DNA of 64,000 nucleotides, taken from the NCBI GenBank assembly GCA_964573775.1, contig CAZNKU010000001.1, positions 41,989 through 105,988 on the forward strand, written 5' to 3'. The DNA is from CAZNKU01 sp964573775. Lineage in GTDB: Bacteria > Bacillota > Clostridia > Monoglobales > Firm-18. Shown here piece after piece: positions 42,177 to 50,903 of the stretch; the stretch's first letter is position 1, and every line of letters starts with the position of its first letter. Both the position numbers and the translations under genes were made by a program. The notes below the pieces were generated by a model that had not been told where the DNA came from, made no database searches, and worked only from the letters and a program-made list of their open reading frames with translations.

Positions 42177-44702
42177 ATGAAAAAATTACGAATTACAGCA
42201 TTAATTTTGCTTTTAATATTTTCTTCAACATCAGTTAGTGCTTCAACATTAGGTTCAACATTGATTGACAGTTATTCAATAGAAATAGGTAGTGGGACAA
42301 CATCCACACATAACGAGTGGTACAGTGATCAAAGCGGGGTTGGTCAACAGGTTGAAAACTATATTACCTATAAACCAAATGACCTTGTTGAACCAATCAT
42401 TACACACGGTGATTACTTGTACGGTGCAAGCAAAATCAACGATGAAGCATCAAGATTAAAAACGCTTGGAATACATTCATTAGCAGGTGTAAATGCCGAC
42501 TATTTTTCTCTGCAGACCGGTCTGCCAATGAGCAATATAATTTCCGACGGTAAAATTATTACAAAATCACAGGAAAAACAATATGGAATAGGTATACTTG
42601 ATGATAATAGCGCATTTATGTCTGAATTTATAATTTATTCAACACTATATAAAGATGATGGAACCTCCATAAGTATTCATAACATCAACAAGCTTAGACA
42701 GCCATATTCAATATATATGTTGACCAATGATTTTGGAACAGAAACTTATAATAACTCAAACGGTTTTGATGTAATATTAACTGATATAGAAGGTGAAATC
42801 AAAATAGGTTCAGAACTGACAGCTGTAGTTGAATCTGTTGATGAATACAACGGCTCTATAGCTATTCCGGAAGGCAAAATTGTGTTAACTGTTGATGCAA
42901 ATGCCCCGGAAGAATATGTACAGGCACTGTCAACACTTCAGATTGGCGAAGAAATAAAAATAACATTCGGTGTTGAAGGTGACGAACGTTGGGAAAGTGC
43001 TAAAACAGGTATCGGTGCAACAGGAGAAGTTCTTATAGAAAACGGAAATGTAAACTACGAATTTGAAGCAGGCGCCCATCCCAGAACTGCAATGGGTATA
43101 AAAAAAGACGGCAGTATAATTTTCTATACAATTGACGGAAGACAAAAAGGTTATAGCTATGGTGTTCAACTAAAAACCCTTGCTAATAGAATGGCTGAAC
43201 TTGGTTGTGTAGATGCCATAAATCTTGACGGTGGCGGTTCCACAAGCTACGTTGTGCAACTTCCGGGTGATGAAACCACAACACTTATTAACAAGCCGTC
43301 TGACGGTAAATTGCGCAATGTTTCAAACTTTTTCTTTTTAAAAAATAATCAGGAGCCAACAGGTATACTAGATAAAATAACGCTGTATCCTCTTACTTCC
43401 TACGTCTTGGTTGGTAATTCTGTTCAGGTAACCGCCAAAGGTTCTGACACTGCATCATATCCTGTTAAACTAACGAATGTATCATATTCATTACAAAAAA
43501 ATTCAGACAATACAATATCTGAAAAAGGTTACTTTACAGCCAATGAAGACGGCACAGCAACTGTTTATGCAAAATCAAAGAACATAACCGGAAGTACAAA
43601 TATTGTTTGTGTTGAAAAACCGGACATTAAAGTAATGAAATCAAACGGTACACTTATAGATAACCTAACAATAAACCGCGAAAATTCTATTACGTTAAAA
43701 GCTGAAGCATATAAAGGTTATAACAAGCTTATTGCATCGGATAAAAGTTTTGAATGGTCATGCGATGAGATTATAGGTACAATCACAGATAACGGTGTAT
43801 TTACCGCTACTGACAGCATTACAGATGTAAGTGGAAACATCTATGTAACAGCAGGAAAAACAACTGTTAAAATACCCGTAAATGTAAAAGGACTGAACAT
43901 TGTTTATAATACAATTGATATCACAGTTGAAGACAACCTGTTGAATGTTGATCTGAATATAAACAGTGGATTACCAGTATATAAAGATAAAATCATAATA
44001 AAGGCAGACGGAAAGAAAATTGATTTTGATTATAAAGATGGGGTTGCAACTGCAATACTTGACAAAACAGCAAATAAAGTAACTGTATTTGCAACCAATT
44101 CCGAAGGGTTCACCTCCTTCGAAACAAAAGTGATTGCAGAAACCGAATTTGAAAATCCATTTACAGATACAAGCGAACATTGGGCAAAAAATGTTTTATC
44201 GTATATGTATTCTGCAAAAATAGTTAATGGAGAAATTATTGATAACGGTTTAAAATTTAATCCGGGAAAATCAATGACTCGTTCAGAATTTGCGGTTATG
44301 ACAACGAATTATCTTGGAATTGATGTTACAGAATATTCAGATGTAGAGCTACCATATGCAGATGTCAACAAAATACCTCAATGGGCATTGAACAGCTTTA
44401 AAGCACTATATTCACTGGAAATAGTTAAAGGTAGTGAGAACAACGGCGAGCTTTTTGCAAATTCAACTGATAGTATAACAAGAGCCGAAACTGCAACAAT
44501 AATTTCAAGAACATTGCCAGCTGGTCTTAAAAAGGCTGAAATTACAGCTTCAGACAAAGATGATATCAAAGAATGGTTTACTGAAGGTTTTGAAATTTTG
44601 ATTAATCTTGGCGCAATTAATGGCTATGAAGACGGAACAATACTTCCAAACAATAATGTTACAAAAGCCGAAGCGGCAAAAATACTTTATTCTATACTAT
44701 AA
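42177..44702 (+). CDS. Secreted phosphodiester glycosidase (NAGPA) with SLH anchor domains
   Basis: An 841-residue surface protein. The signal peptide (about 1-25, ending near 'SVSAS') is followed by an NAGPA-type phosphodiester glycosidase domain (about 60-390) with the signatures 'GVNADYFSL', 'HPRTAMGIKKDGS', 'TIDGRQKG' and 'INLDGGGSTSYV'. Next come Ig-like/BIG-type beta domains (about 400-650) and three C-terminal SLH repeats, starting near 'NPFTDTSEHWAKNVLSYM' (about 659), that would bind a pyruvylated wall polymer. ATG 42177 follows AAGGAG. Known relatives cut GlcNAc-1-phosphodiester bonds; the bacterial substrate here is unknown. A one-gene unit. Confidence 0.88.
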   Translation: MKKLRITALILLLIFSSTSVSASTLGSTLIDSYSIEIGSGTTSTHNEWYSDQSGVGQQVENYITYKPNDLVEPIITHGDYLYGASKINDEASRLKTLGIHSLAGVNADYFSLQTGLPMSNIISDGKIITKSQEKQYGIGILDDNSAFMSEFIIYSTLYKDDGTSISIHNINKLRQPYSIYMLTNDFGTETYNNSNGFDVILTDIEGEIKIGSELTAVVESVDEYNGSIAIPEGKIVLTVDANAPEEYVQALSTLQIGEEIKITFGVEGDERWESAKTGIGATGEVLIENGNVNYEFEAGAHPRTAMGIKKDGSIIFYTIDGRQKGYSYGVQLKTLANRMAELGCVDAINLDGGGSTSYVVQLPGDETTTLINKPSDGKLRNVSNFFFLKNNQEPTGILDKITLYPLTSYVLVGNSVQVTAKGSDTASYPVKLTNVSYSLQKNSDNTISEKGYFTANEDGTATVYAKSKNITGSTNIVCVEKPDIKVMKSNGTLIDNLTINRENSITLKAEAYKGYNKLIASDKSFEWSCDEIIGTITDNGVFTATDSITDVSGNIYVTAGKTTVKIPVNVKGLNIVYNTIDITVEDNLLNVDLNINSGLPVYKDKIIIKADGKKIDFDYKDGVATAILDKTANKVTVFATNSEGFTSFETKVIAETEFENPFTDTSEHWAKNVLSYMYSAKIVNGEIIDNGLKFNPGKSMTRSEFAVMTTNYLGIDVTEYSDVELPYADVNKIPQWALNSFKALYSLEIVKGSENNGELFANSTDSITRAETATIISRTLPAGLKKAEITASDKDDIKEWFTEGFEILINLGAINGYEDGTILPNNNVTKAEAAKILYSIL

Positions 44703-44705
44703 AAT

Positions 44706-44734
44706 AAAACCCTGTATTTAAAATACAGGGTTTT
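44706..44734. terminator. Bidirectional terminator, SLH gene / transketolase
   Basis: A 14-bp perfect stem, AAAACCCTGTATTT (44706-44719) and AAATACAGGGTTTT (44721-44734), with T-rich sequence on both outer sides. It serves the SLH gene on the plus strand and the transketolase pair on the minus strand. Confidence 0.9.
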
Positions 44735-44738
44735 AAAT

Positions 44739-45674
44739 TTATTTACCTAAAATTTCTTTTACTTTTGCAACAATATGTTTGTCTGTAAGACCATACATAT
44801 CCAAAAGTTCATAAGGTTTACCTGACTGACCAAATACATCCTTAACACCCATACGAGTCATCTTGCAAGGATATTCTTCAGCCAATACTTCAGCAACCGC
44901 ACCGCCAAGACCACCGATAACTGAATGTTCTTCAACAGTAACAATATGTCCTGTTTCCTTTGCTGCCTTTACAATAATATCTTTATCAATAGGCTTTATT
45001 GTATGGATATTTATAAGTCTTGCATTAATTCCTTCAGCCTTTAGTGTTTCAACAGCCTTCATTGATTCCGGTGTCATAAGACCGGTTGCAATAATTGTAA
45101 TATCATCACCGTCATTAATAAGCTGACCTTTTCCAATTTCAAACTTATATGTTGCTTCATCAAAAATTACAGGAACACCAAGTCTGCCAAGTCTGATATA
45201 AACAGGACCATTGTATTCAATAGCCGCTTTAATGGCGCATCTTGTTTCAACAGCATCAGCAGGATTAAGAACAACCATATTAGGCAAAGCACGCATAACA
45301 GCCATATCAGCAATAGCCTGATGTGATGCACCGTCTTCACCAACGGACAAACCTGCATGAGTTGCACCTATTTTAACATTGAGATTAGGGTAGCAAATTG
45401 AGTTTCTAATCTGTTCAAATGCACGACCGGATGCAAATACAGCAAATGTAGAAGCAAAAACTGTTTTGCCTGTTGTAGCAATACCTGCTGCAGTAGTCAT
45501 CATATTACCTTCTGCAATACCGCAGTTAATAAATCTTTCAGGAAATTTCTTTGCAAAAACTCCTGTTTTGGTTGAACCGGAAAGATCGGCATCCATAACA
45601 ACCATATCATATGTATCACCAAATTCAGCTAAAGCTTTGCCGTAAGCTTCTCTTGTAGCAATTATATCAGCCAT
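44739..45674 (-). CDS. Transketolase, C-terminal subunit
   Basis: A 311-residue protein holding the pyrimidine-binding and C-terminal domains of transketolase, encoded separately from the thiamine-pyrophosphate half. It has 'MDADLSGSTKTGVFAKKFP' (about 28-46), 'CGIAEGNMMTTAAGIATTG' with the catalytic Glu (about 51-69) and 'FASGRAFEQIRNSI'. The C-terminal part has 'EEHSVIGGLGGAVAEVLAE'. Split transketolases are usual in Clostridia. The ATG overlaps the stop of the N-terminal subunit by one base, so the subunits are coupled. Confidence 0.92.
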   Translation of the reverse strand: MADIIATREAYGKALAEFGDTYDMVVMDADLSGSTKTGVFAKKFPERFINCGIAEGNMMTTAAGIATTGKTVFASTFAVFASGRAFEQIRNSICYPNLNVKIGATHAGLSVGEDGASHQAIADMAVMRALPNMVVLNPADAVETRCAIKAAIEYNGPVYIRLGRLGVPVIFDEATYKFEIGKGQLINDGDDITIIATGLMTPESMKAVETLKAEGINARLINIHTIKPIDKDIIVKAAKETGHIVTVEEHSVIGGLGGAVAEVLAEEYPCKMTRMGVKDVFGQSGKPYELLDMYGLTDKHIVAKVKEILGK

Positions 45675-46513
45675 TACATTTTACCTCCCAATTCTTCTAA
45701 CTTTTTATCAAGCTCTGCAATAGCCTGATCACGTTGTTCATCATTAGGAGCAACACCGTGCCAGCTTGCAAGATTTTCCATAAAGGATACATCTTTACCC
45801 TTTATACTTTTTGCAACCAATACAGTTGGTTTACCTTTACATTCTTTAGCCTTGTTAAAGCCGTCTCTCAATGAGTCAAAATCGTGTGCATCAACTAAAA
45901 TTACATTCCAACCGAAAGCAGCAAATTTTTCATCTATTGGAAGTGATGACATAACATCTTCAATTTTACCGTCTATCTGTAAACCGTTCCAGTCAACAAC
46001 AGCACAAAGGTTATCAAGCTTATAATGAGCAGCAAACATTGCAGCTTCCCATACCTGTCCTTCTTCTAATTCACCGTCACCCAAAACGGTATAAACACGG
46101 TAATCATCACCATTAAGTTTAGCAGCCAAAGCCATACCGTTTGCAGCGGAGATACCCTGACCAAGTGAACCTGTAGACATATCTACCCCCGGTGTATCCT
46201 TAAGGCTTGGATGTCCCTGAAGGTAACTTCCTGTATGTCTGAATGTTGTAATGTCCTCAACAGGGAAAAAACCTTTTTCAGCCAATGCACCGTAAAGTGC
46301 AGGTGAACAGTGTCCCTTAGAAAGAACAAATCTGTCTCTCTTGTCCCATTTAGGATTTTTAGGATCAACATTCATTTGTTCGAAGTACAGCTCTGTAATA
46401 ATATCAGACATAGAAAGTGAACCGCCCGGATGACCTGCTTTTGCAGAGTGTACCGCATTAATAACGTGATGTCTGATTTTACATGCAATAATTTCTAAAT
46501 CTCTGTTATTCAT
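45674..46513 (-). CDS. Transketolase, N-terminal subunit
   Basis: A 279-residue thiamine-pyrophosphate-binding half of transketolase (non-oxidative pentose phosphate pathway). Motifs: 'SAKAGHPGGSLSMSDI' (about 24-39), 'RDRFVLSKGHCSPALYGAL', and the TPP motif 'VLGDGELEEGQVWEAAMFA' through 'AVVDWNGLQ' (about 143-180). The Shine-Dalgarno GGGAGGG (46544-46538) is 24 bases from the ATG, unusually far, with a small perfect hairpin between. An in-frame TAG blocks upstream extension. It heads a two-gene unit. Confidence 0.92.
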   Translation of the reverse strand: MNNRDLEIIACKIRHHVINAVHSAKAGHPGGSLSMSDIITELYFEQMNVDPKNPKWDKRDRFVLSKGHCSPALYGALAEKGFFPVEDITTFRHTGSYLQGHPSLKDTPGVDMSTGSLGQGISAANGMALAAKLNGDDYRVYTVLGDGELEEGQVWEAAMFAAHYKLDNLCAVVDWNGLQIDGKIEDVMSSLPIDEKFAAFGWNVILVDAHDFDSLRDGFNKAKECKGKPTVLVAKSIKGKDVSFMENLASWHGVAPNDEQRDQAIAELDKKLEELGGKM

Positions 46514-46520
46514 AATTTTC

Positions 46521-46535
46521 GCAATATAAAATTGC
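46521..46535 (-). promoter_or_regulatory. Hairpin between Shine-Dalgarno and start codon of the transketolase gene
   Basis: GCAAT and ATTGC form a 5-bp perfect stem with a 5-base loop, lying between GGGAGGG (46544-46538) and the ATG (46513-46511). Linear distance is 24 bases; if the hairpin folds, the effective distance is about 9, within the normal range. Folding could therefore decide translation. Confidence 0.5.
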
Positions 46536-46567
46536 TACCCTCCCTTTGTATATTTTTAATATTATTC

Positions 46568-46596
46568 ATTATATCATATAAAAAATATTATTTCAA
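46568..46596 (-). promoter_or_regulatory. Promoter of the split transketolase genes
   Basis: On the minus strand TTGAAA (46596-46591), a 17-base spacer and a perfect TATAAT (46573-46568). The transcript would start about 15-20 bases ahead of the remote Shine-Dalgarno. Confidence 0.65.
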
Positions 46597-46631
46597 TATT
46601 TTAGAAAATAATTGTTAGAATATGTCAGTTA

Positions 46632-47468
46632 TTAAAAACCTTTTCCCAAAACTTCTCTTGCATCTGTGATAAGAACAAAAGAATCACTGTCTGCATTTTT
46701 TATAATATCTTTTAATTTTGGTATTTCTTTTTCCTTAATTGTACATATAATAACTTTTTTAAAAGTTTTTGTATAAGTTCCCTCTCCGTTTAAAAATGTA
46801 GCTCCTCTATCCAGCTCTGTATTTATCAAACGTGCAATTTCTTCGTATTTATCAGAAATAATTATTGCAAGTTTGGCAAAATTAAAGCCTTCCAATATCA
46901 TATCAAGCACATATGCTGTAAGCCAAAGTGAAATTATAGAATATAAACCAATGTTTATATTTTTGTATACATACATAGCAAACAGAATTATAATCAAATC
47001 TACAATCAATATAATTTTACCGAGTGCTAAATGTCTGTATTTTAATTTTATTATATTTGCAATTATATCCACTCCGCCGGTTGTGGCATTTGAATAAAAA
47101 ACCATACCGTAGCCGATACCTGCAATTATACCACCGAAAACAGATGATAAAAGCATATCTTTAGTTAAAGGACCAATATACGAAAACAAATCCGTAAAAA
47201 AAGATAATGAAACTGTTGCGTATAAAGTTGCAATACCTAAAGATTTGCCAAACTTAATAATACCACATATAAAAATAGGAACATTTATTAAAATAATCAT
47301 AAAACCAATAGGAAAAGCAAAAAAATGGTTAATGATAGTTGCAATACCAGATACCCCGCCGGCTATAATATCATTTGATGCTAAAAAACAACTAAGTGAA
47401 AAACCTGCAAGTACGCATCCAATAGTTATTTGAATATATTTTTTGAATATTGCAACTGTTTGTTTCAA
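46632..47468 (-). CDS. YitT-family membrane protein (DUF161/DUF2179)
   Basis: A 278-residue protein of unknown function. The N-terminal part has five or six membrane helices with 'GVSGIATIINHFFAFPIGFMIILINVP' (about 37-63) and 'GYGMVFYSNATTGGVDIIANI'. The C-terminal cytosolic DUF2179 domain (about 200-278) has 'RGATFLNGEGTYTKTFKKVIICTI'. Transport of an unknown solute has been proposed for this family but not shown. It lies 13 bases after mini-RNase III. AATTGAAACA precedes the ATG, so the Shine-Dalgarno is weak. Confidence 0.88.
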   Translation of the reverse strand: MKQTVAIFKKYIQITIGCVLAGFSLSCFLASNDIIAGGVSGIATIINHFFAFPIGFMIILINVPIFICGIIKFGKSLGIATLYATVSLSFFTDLFSYIGPLTKDMLLSSVFGGIIAGIGYGMVFYSNATTGGVDIIANIIKLKYRHLALGKIILIVDLIIILFAMYVYKNINIGLYSIISLWLTAYVLDMILEGFNFAKLAIIISDKYEEIARLINTELDRGATFLNGEGTYTKTFKKVIICTIKEKEIPKLKDIIKNADSDSFVLITDAREVLGKGF

Positions 47469-47481
47469 TTAATCACCGACT

Positions 47482-47883
47482 TTATTCCAAAATTAAGTTC
47501 ATTATATAGTCCAGGCGGTTTGTATCACCTGTAAGATATATGTACCCAATTAAAGCCTCCAAGCCGGTAGCTGTTCTGTATTCTGCAACAGACGAATGTT
47601 TTGGAACACTTGACTTTGTGTTACGTCCGCGTTTAAAAACAGCTATTTCTTTCTCTGTAAGTTCGCTTTCTATTTTTCGAAATGCTACACATTGTGCCTC
47701 TGCCTTTACAATCTGTACTGCAGATTTATGAAGTTTATCAACTTGCGTATTTGCTTTTGAAACAAGCATTTTACGAACATAAAGTTCATAGACTGCATCA
47801 CCCATATAAGCAAGCACCAATGGAGAATACTGTTCTGCTTCTGTCAAAATATCATCTCCGTTCAAGCTTATATTCTTTTCCAT
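47482..47883 (-). CDS. mrnC: Mini-ribonuclease III
   Basis: A 133-residue RNase III catalytic domain without a double-stranded RNA-binding domain. It matures 23S rRNA ends in Firmicutes. The signature 'PLVLAYMGDAVYELYVR' (about 21-37) contains the conserved Asp, and 'YRTATGLEALIGYIYLTGD' (about 101-119) contains the Glu. It overlaps the 3' end of cysS by 16 bases; cysE-cysS-mrnC is the standard Firmicutes order. Confidence 0.93.
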   Translation of the reverse strand: MEKNISLNGDDILTEAEQYSPLVLAYMGDAVYELYVRKMLVSKANTQVDKLHKSAVQIVKAEAQCVAFRKIESELTEKEIAVFKRGRNTKSSVPKHSSVAEYRTATGLEALIGYIYLTGDTNRLDYIMNLILE

Positions 47884-49262
47884 TTAACACCGTTTGGTGT
47901 ATCTTCCAAAACAATACCCTGAGCCTTTAGATTATCTCTTATTTCATCTGCTAAAGCAAAGTTTTTGTTTTTTCTTGCTTCCTGACGTTTTGCAATAAGC
48001 TCTTCTATTTCAACATCAATTGATTCCGTTTCTGTGTTTTGGAGAATACCAAGAACTCCACCTAATTCTTTAAGTAAGTTTATACATTCGTCTATATCTT
48101 TAACACTCTGAACAGAAGTTGAATTAAATTCAGTATTTATATCTCTTACCAAATCAAACAGTGCAGCTATTGCAAGACCTGTGTTAAGGTCATCATCCAT
48201 AGCTTCACAAAAGGCTGCCTTATACTTGGATGTCATTTCCTTAACCTTGTTGCTTACTTCACCATCATTTGAATTCTGCTTCAAAAACTCAAGATTATTT
48301 ACACATGTATAAAGTCTTTCAAGACCTGTTTTTGCCTGTTCGATAAGGTCTTTAGAAAAATTAATAGGACTTCTGTAATGTGCTGAAAGCATAAAGAAAC
48401 GGATAACTTCACCATCAAATTCTTTAAGTACATCTCTTACTGTAAAGAAATTACCTAAAGACTTTGACATTTTCTTATTATCAACATTAATATATCCGTT
48501 ATGCATCCAATATCTTGCAAAAGGCTTGCAGTTAGCACATTCACTCTGTGCGATTTCATTTTCGTGGTGCGGGAAAATCAAATCCTGACCACCACTGTGA
48601 ATATCTATTGTTTCACCAAGATATTTATTTGCCATAGCGGAACATTCTATGTGCCAGCCTGGTCTTCCCATACCCCATGGACTTTCCCATGCAGGTTCAC
48701 CCGGTTTTTGTTTTTTCCATAAAGCAAAATCCATTGGGTCTTCTTTACTTTCATTAACATTAATTCTTGCACCTGCTTCAAGCTCGTCAAGCGGTTGGTG
48801 TGAAAGCTTGCCGTATTCATTAAATTTCTTTGTTGAAAAATAAACATCACCGTCAACATTGTAAGCATAGCCATTATCTTCGAGTTTCTTAACAATATTG
48901 ATAATAGAATCTATGTTTTCAGTAGCCTTTGGGTGAACAGATGCACGGCTAATACCCAAAGAATCCGCATCCTTAAAATATTCTTCAATAAATCTTTCAC
49001 CAAGCTCTTTTACGGTAATACCTTCATCATTTGCCTTGTTAATCATTTTATCATCAATATCTGTAAAATTCTGAACAAATGTAACTTTGTAACCGTTATA
49101 TTCCAAGTATTTACGCATTGTATCAAAAATTATAAAAGGTCTTGCATTACCTATATGGAAATAGTTGTATACAGTAGGACCGCATGAATACATTTTTACT
49201 TCATTAGGTACTAATGGTACAAACTCTTCCTTCTGTCTTGTTAAAGTATTATATATTTTCAT
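47868..49262 (-). CDS. cysS: Cysteinyl-tRNA synthetase
   Basis: Class I aminoacyl-tRNA synthetase, 464 residues. HIGH motif as 'GPTVYNYFHIGNARPF' (about 28-43), zinc-binding Cys/His including 'CGPTV', 'WHIECSAMA' and 'HHENEIAQSE', and 'KKMSKSLGNF' (about 264-273). ATG 49262 has AGGAG 10 bases ahead; a GTG at 49268 is possible. It overlaps the cysE stop by 14 bases. No T-box leader is seen; expression depends on cysE transcription. Confidence 0.95.
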   Translation of the reverse strand: MKIYNTLTRQKEEFVPLVPNEVKMYSCGPTVYNYFHIGNARPFIIFDTMRKYLEYNGYKVTFVQNFTDIDDKMINKANDEGITVKELGERFIEEYFKDADSLGISRASVHPKATENIDSIINIVKKLEDNGYAYNVDGDVYFSTKKFNEYGKLSHQPLDELEAGARINVNESKEDPMDFALWKKQKPGEPAWESPWGMGRPGWHIECSAMANKYLGETIDIHSGGQDLIFPHHENEIAQSECANCKPFARYWMHNGYINVDNKKMSKSLGNFFTVRDVLKEFDGEVIRFFMLSAHYRSPINFSKDLIEQAKTGLERLYTCVNNLEFLKQNSNDGEVSNKVKEMTSKYKAAFCEAMDDDLNTGLAIAALFDLVRDINTEFNSTSVQSVKDIDECINLLKELGGVLGILQNTETESIDVEIEELIAKRQEARKNKNFALADEIRDNLKAQGIVLEDTPNGVKWKRI

Positions 49263-49893
49263 TTTCACTCTTCTCCTTTTCTAACTTATCCAACCTTACA
49301 TTCAGCTTGCAAAGCTCCATAGAAATCGGGTCGGGAATATGAACCTGGTCAAGGTCTGCAACAATATTAATTTTAACATTGTCTTTCTTCACAATTCGCC
49401 CAGGAACACCCACTACCGTACAGTTATCCGGTACTTCTGACAAAACAACGGCATTAGCCGCAATTTTAGAATTATCTCCAACTTTAAAAGGTCCTAAAAC
49501 CTTTGCGCCTGAGCCAATAACTACATTGTTTCCAATTGTAGGATGGCGTTTTCCTTTATCTTTACCTGTTCCTCCAAGGGTTACACCCTGATATATAGTA
49601 CAGTTATCACCTATAACAGTAGTTTCACCAATTACAACGCCCATACCATGGTCAATAAACACACCGTCACCAATAACAGCCCCAGGATGAATTTCAACAC
49701 CGGTAATTCTTCTGGCACGTTGTGAAATATATCGTGCAATAAAGTACATTTTTTTATTATAAAACCAATGGGCTACTCTGTAATGTCTTATTGCTTTTGC
49801 ACCTGAATACAAGAAAAAAACTTCCCAAAAGCTTCTCGCAGCAGGATCTCGGTCTAAAACAGCGTTAATATCTCTTCTTATTCTTTTAAACAT
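49249..49893 (-). CDS. cysE: Serine O-acetyltransferase
   Basis: Makes O-acetylserine, the direct precursor of cysteine. 214 residues with an N-terminal helical region and a C-terminal left-handed beta-helix. Key motifs are 'GVEIHPGAVIGDGVFIDHGMGVVIGETTVIGDN' (about 65-98; catalytic His in 'DHGMGVV') and 'GKRHPTIGNNVVIGSGAKVLGP'. This is the short EpsC-like form common in Gram-positives. AGGTG precedes the ATG. Encoded together with cysS, linking cysteine supply to tRNA charging. Confidence 0.93.
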   Translation of the reverse strand: MFKRIRRDINAVLDRDPAARSFWEVFFLYSGAKAIRHYRVAHWFYNKKMYFIARYISQRARRITGVEIHPGAVIGDGVFIDHGMGVVIGETTVIGDNCTIYQGVTLGGTGKDKGKRHPTIGNNVVIGSGAKVLGPFKVGDNSKIAANAVVLSEVPDNCTVVGVPGRIVKKDNVKINIVADLDQVHIPDPISMELCKLNVRLDKLEKEKSENENI

Positions 49894-49917
49894 ATATACA
49901 CCTACTAAATATCATTC

Positions 49918-49946
49918 AATATAATTATTATGTCTTATATATGCAA
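49918..49946 (-). promoter_or_regulatory. Possible promoter of cysE-cysS-mrnC
   Basis: On the minus strand TTGCAT (49946-49941), a 17-base spacer and TATATT (49923-49918), 25 bases before the cysE start. The match is moderate and it lies in the only gap before the gene. Confidence 0.4.
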
Positions 49947-49948
49947 AA

Positions 49949-50779
49949 TTACCAGTTAATTTCAAAAACATTATCTGCAGATGCTGTAATATAAGCAAAA
50001 TTGTCATCACTTAACTCAAGATTAAGATCACCGCCATATAGCTCTGCCAAAACCTTATCATCAACCTTACCCATGTAATTAGCAACAGCAAAAGCTGCAA
50101 CTGCACCGAAATCACAACCGATAACCTCACCTGAATTTATCTGCCAACATCGTACCTGTATTGTGTTACGGTCTTCAATATTTGCAAATATAACATTCGT
50201 ATTATTAGGAAATACATTGTGTTTTTCAATAAATGGAGCAATTTTATTTATTTCAATCTCGTTTAATTTTTCTGTATTATCAGTAAATATTACAGTACAG
50301 GGGTTTGAATTTATCAAAACACAGCTTGCAATATAATCATCAGCACCAACGGAAACAACCTTTTCAATAAACTCATCACCTGTATAATCAACAGGAATAA
50401 GCTGCGGAGTAAATATAGGCTCACCAATGTTTATAATAAGATTATCTCTGTTATCATCCTCTGCCTTTACATACTTTATACCATTATCTGTATCGACAGA
50501 TATTAAATCCTTATCAATAATTTTGTTGTCCAATGCATATTTAACGGCACATCTTAATATATTTGTATTACAAGGTGATTTAACTCCGTCAGGATTATAA
50601 AAATCCAACCTGAAATCTGCATCATTAGAATATAAAATCAATGCTAACCCATCAGCACCTATACCAAAATGTCTGTCACAAACCTTAACAGGTAAGTCTT
50701 CATCAATTTCGATTATATCATTAAAACCATTCAATATAAGGAAATCATTTCCGACACATTGCATCTTTGTAAAAATCAT
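49949..50779 (-). CDS. Divergent diaminopimelate epimerase (DapF) homologue
   Basis: A 276-residue protein with DapF fold signatures ('FTKMQCVGNDFLILNG', 'RLDFYNPDG', 'LRCAVKYAL'). The two catalytic cysteines seem to be kept as Cys70 and Cys222, but their settings differ. CGN is CNT, the ERGxGET-ACGTGA block reads WQINSGEV-GCDFGA (about 212-226), and the conserved GNPHC is SNPCT (about 158-162). The general-acid His and the substrate-binding Glu-Arg are therefore replaced. It may be a working epimerase with altered specificity or a paralogue with a new role. It has its own promoter. Confidence 0.75.
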   Translation of the reverse strand: MIFTKMQCVGNDFLILNGFNDIIEIDEDLPVKVCDRHFGIGADGLALILYSNDADFRLDFYNPDGVKSPCNTNILRCAVKYALDNKIIDKDLISVDTDNGIKYVKAEDDNRDNLIINIGEPIFTPQLIPVDYTGDEFIEKVVSVGADDYIASCVLINSNPCTVIFTDNTEKLNEIEINKIAPFIEKHNVFPNNTNVIFANIEDRNTIQVRCWQINSGEVIGCDFGAVAAFAVANYMGKVDDKVLAELYGGDLNLELSDDNFAYITASADNVFEINW

Positions 50780-50818
50780 ATCGCTTATCCTTTCAATACA
50801 TATGTAACCTATTATATT

Positions 50819-50847
50819 ATTTTATACTATTTTTTACAATTTGACAA
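50819..50847 (-). promoter_or_regulatory. Promoter of the dapF-like gene
   Basis: On the minus strand TTGTCA (50847-50842), a 17-base spacer and TAAAAT (50824-50819), about 40 bases upstream of the start codon and just after the terminator of the NlpC/P60 gene. Confidence 0.6.
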
Positions 50848-50865
50848 GTACTAAACAAAATAAAA

Positions 50866-50897
50866 ACAACCTTTACGTAAAAAAACGCAAAGGTTGT
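50866..50897 (-). terminator. Terminator of the SH3-NlpC/P60 gene
   Basis: ACAACCTTTACG (50866-50877) pairs with CGCAAAGGTTGT (50886-50897) with one wobble; on the minus strand it is followed by TTTTTATTTTG. A good intrinsic terminator 7 bases after the stop codon. Confidence 0.85.
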
Positions 50898-50903
50898 AAA
50901 TAA

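Noticed and set aside
49894..49948. T-box leader for cysE-cysS
   Set aside because: The gap is 55 bases, far shorter than a T-box, and contains no specifier or antiterminator motif.
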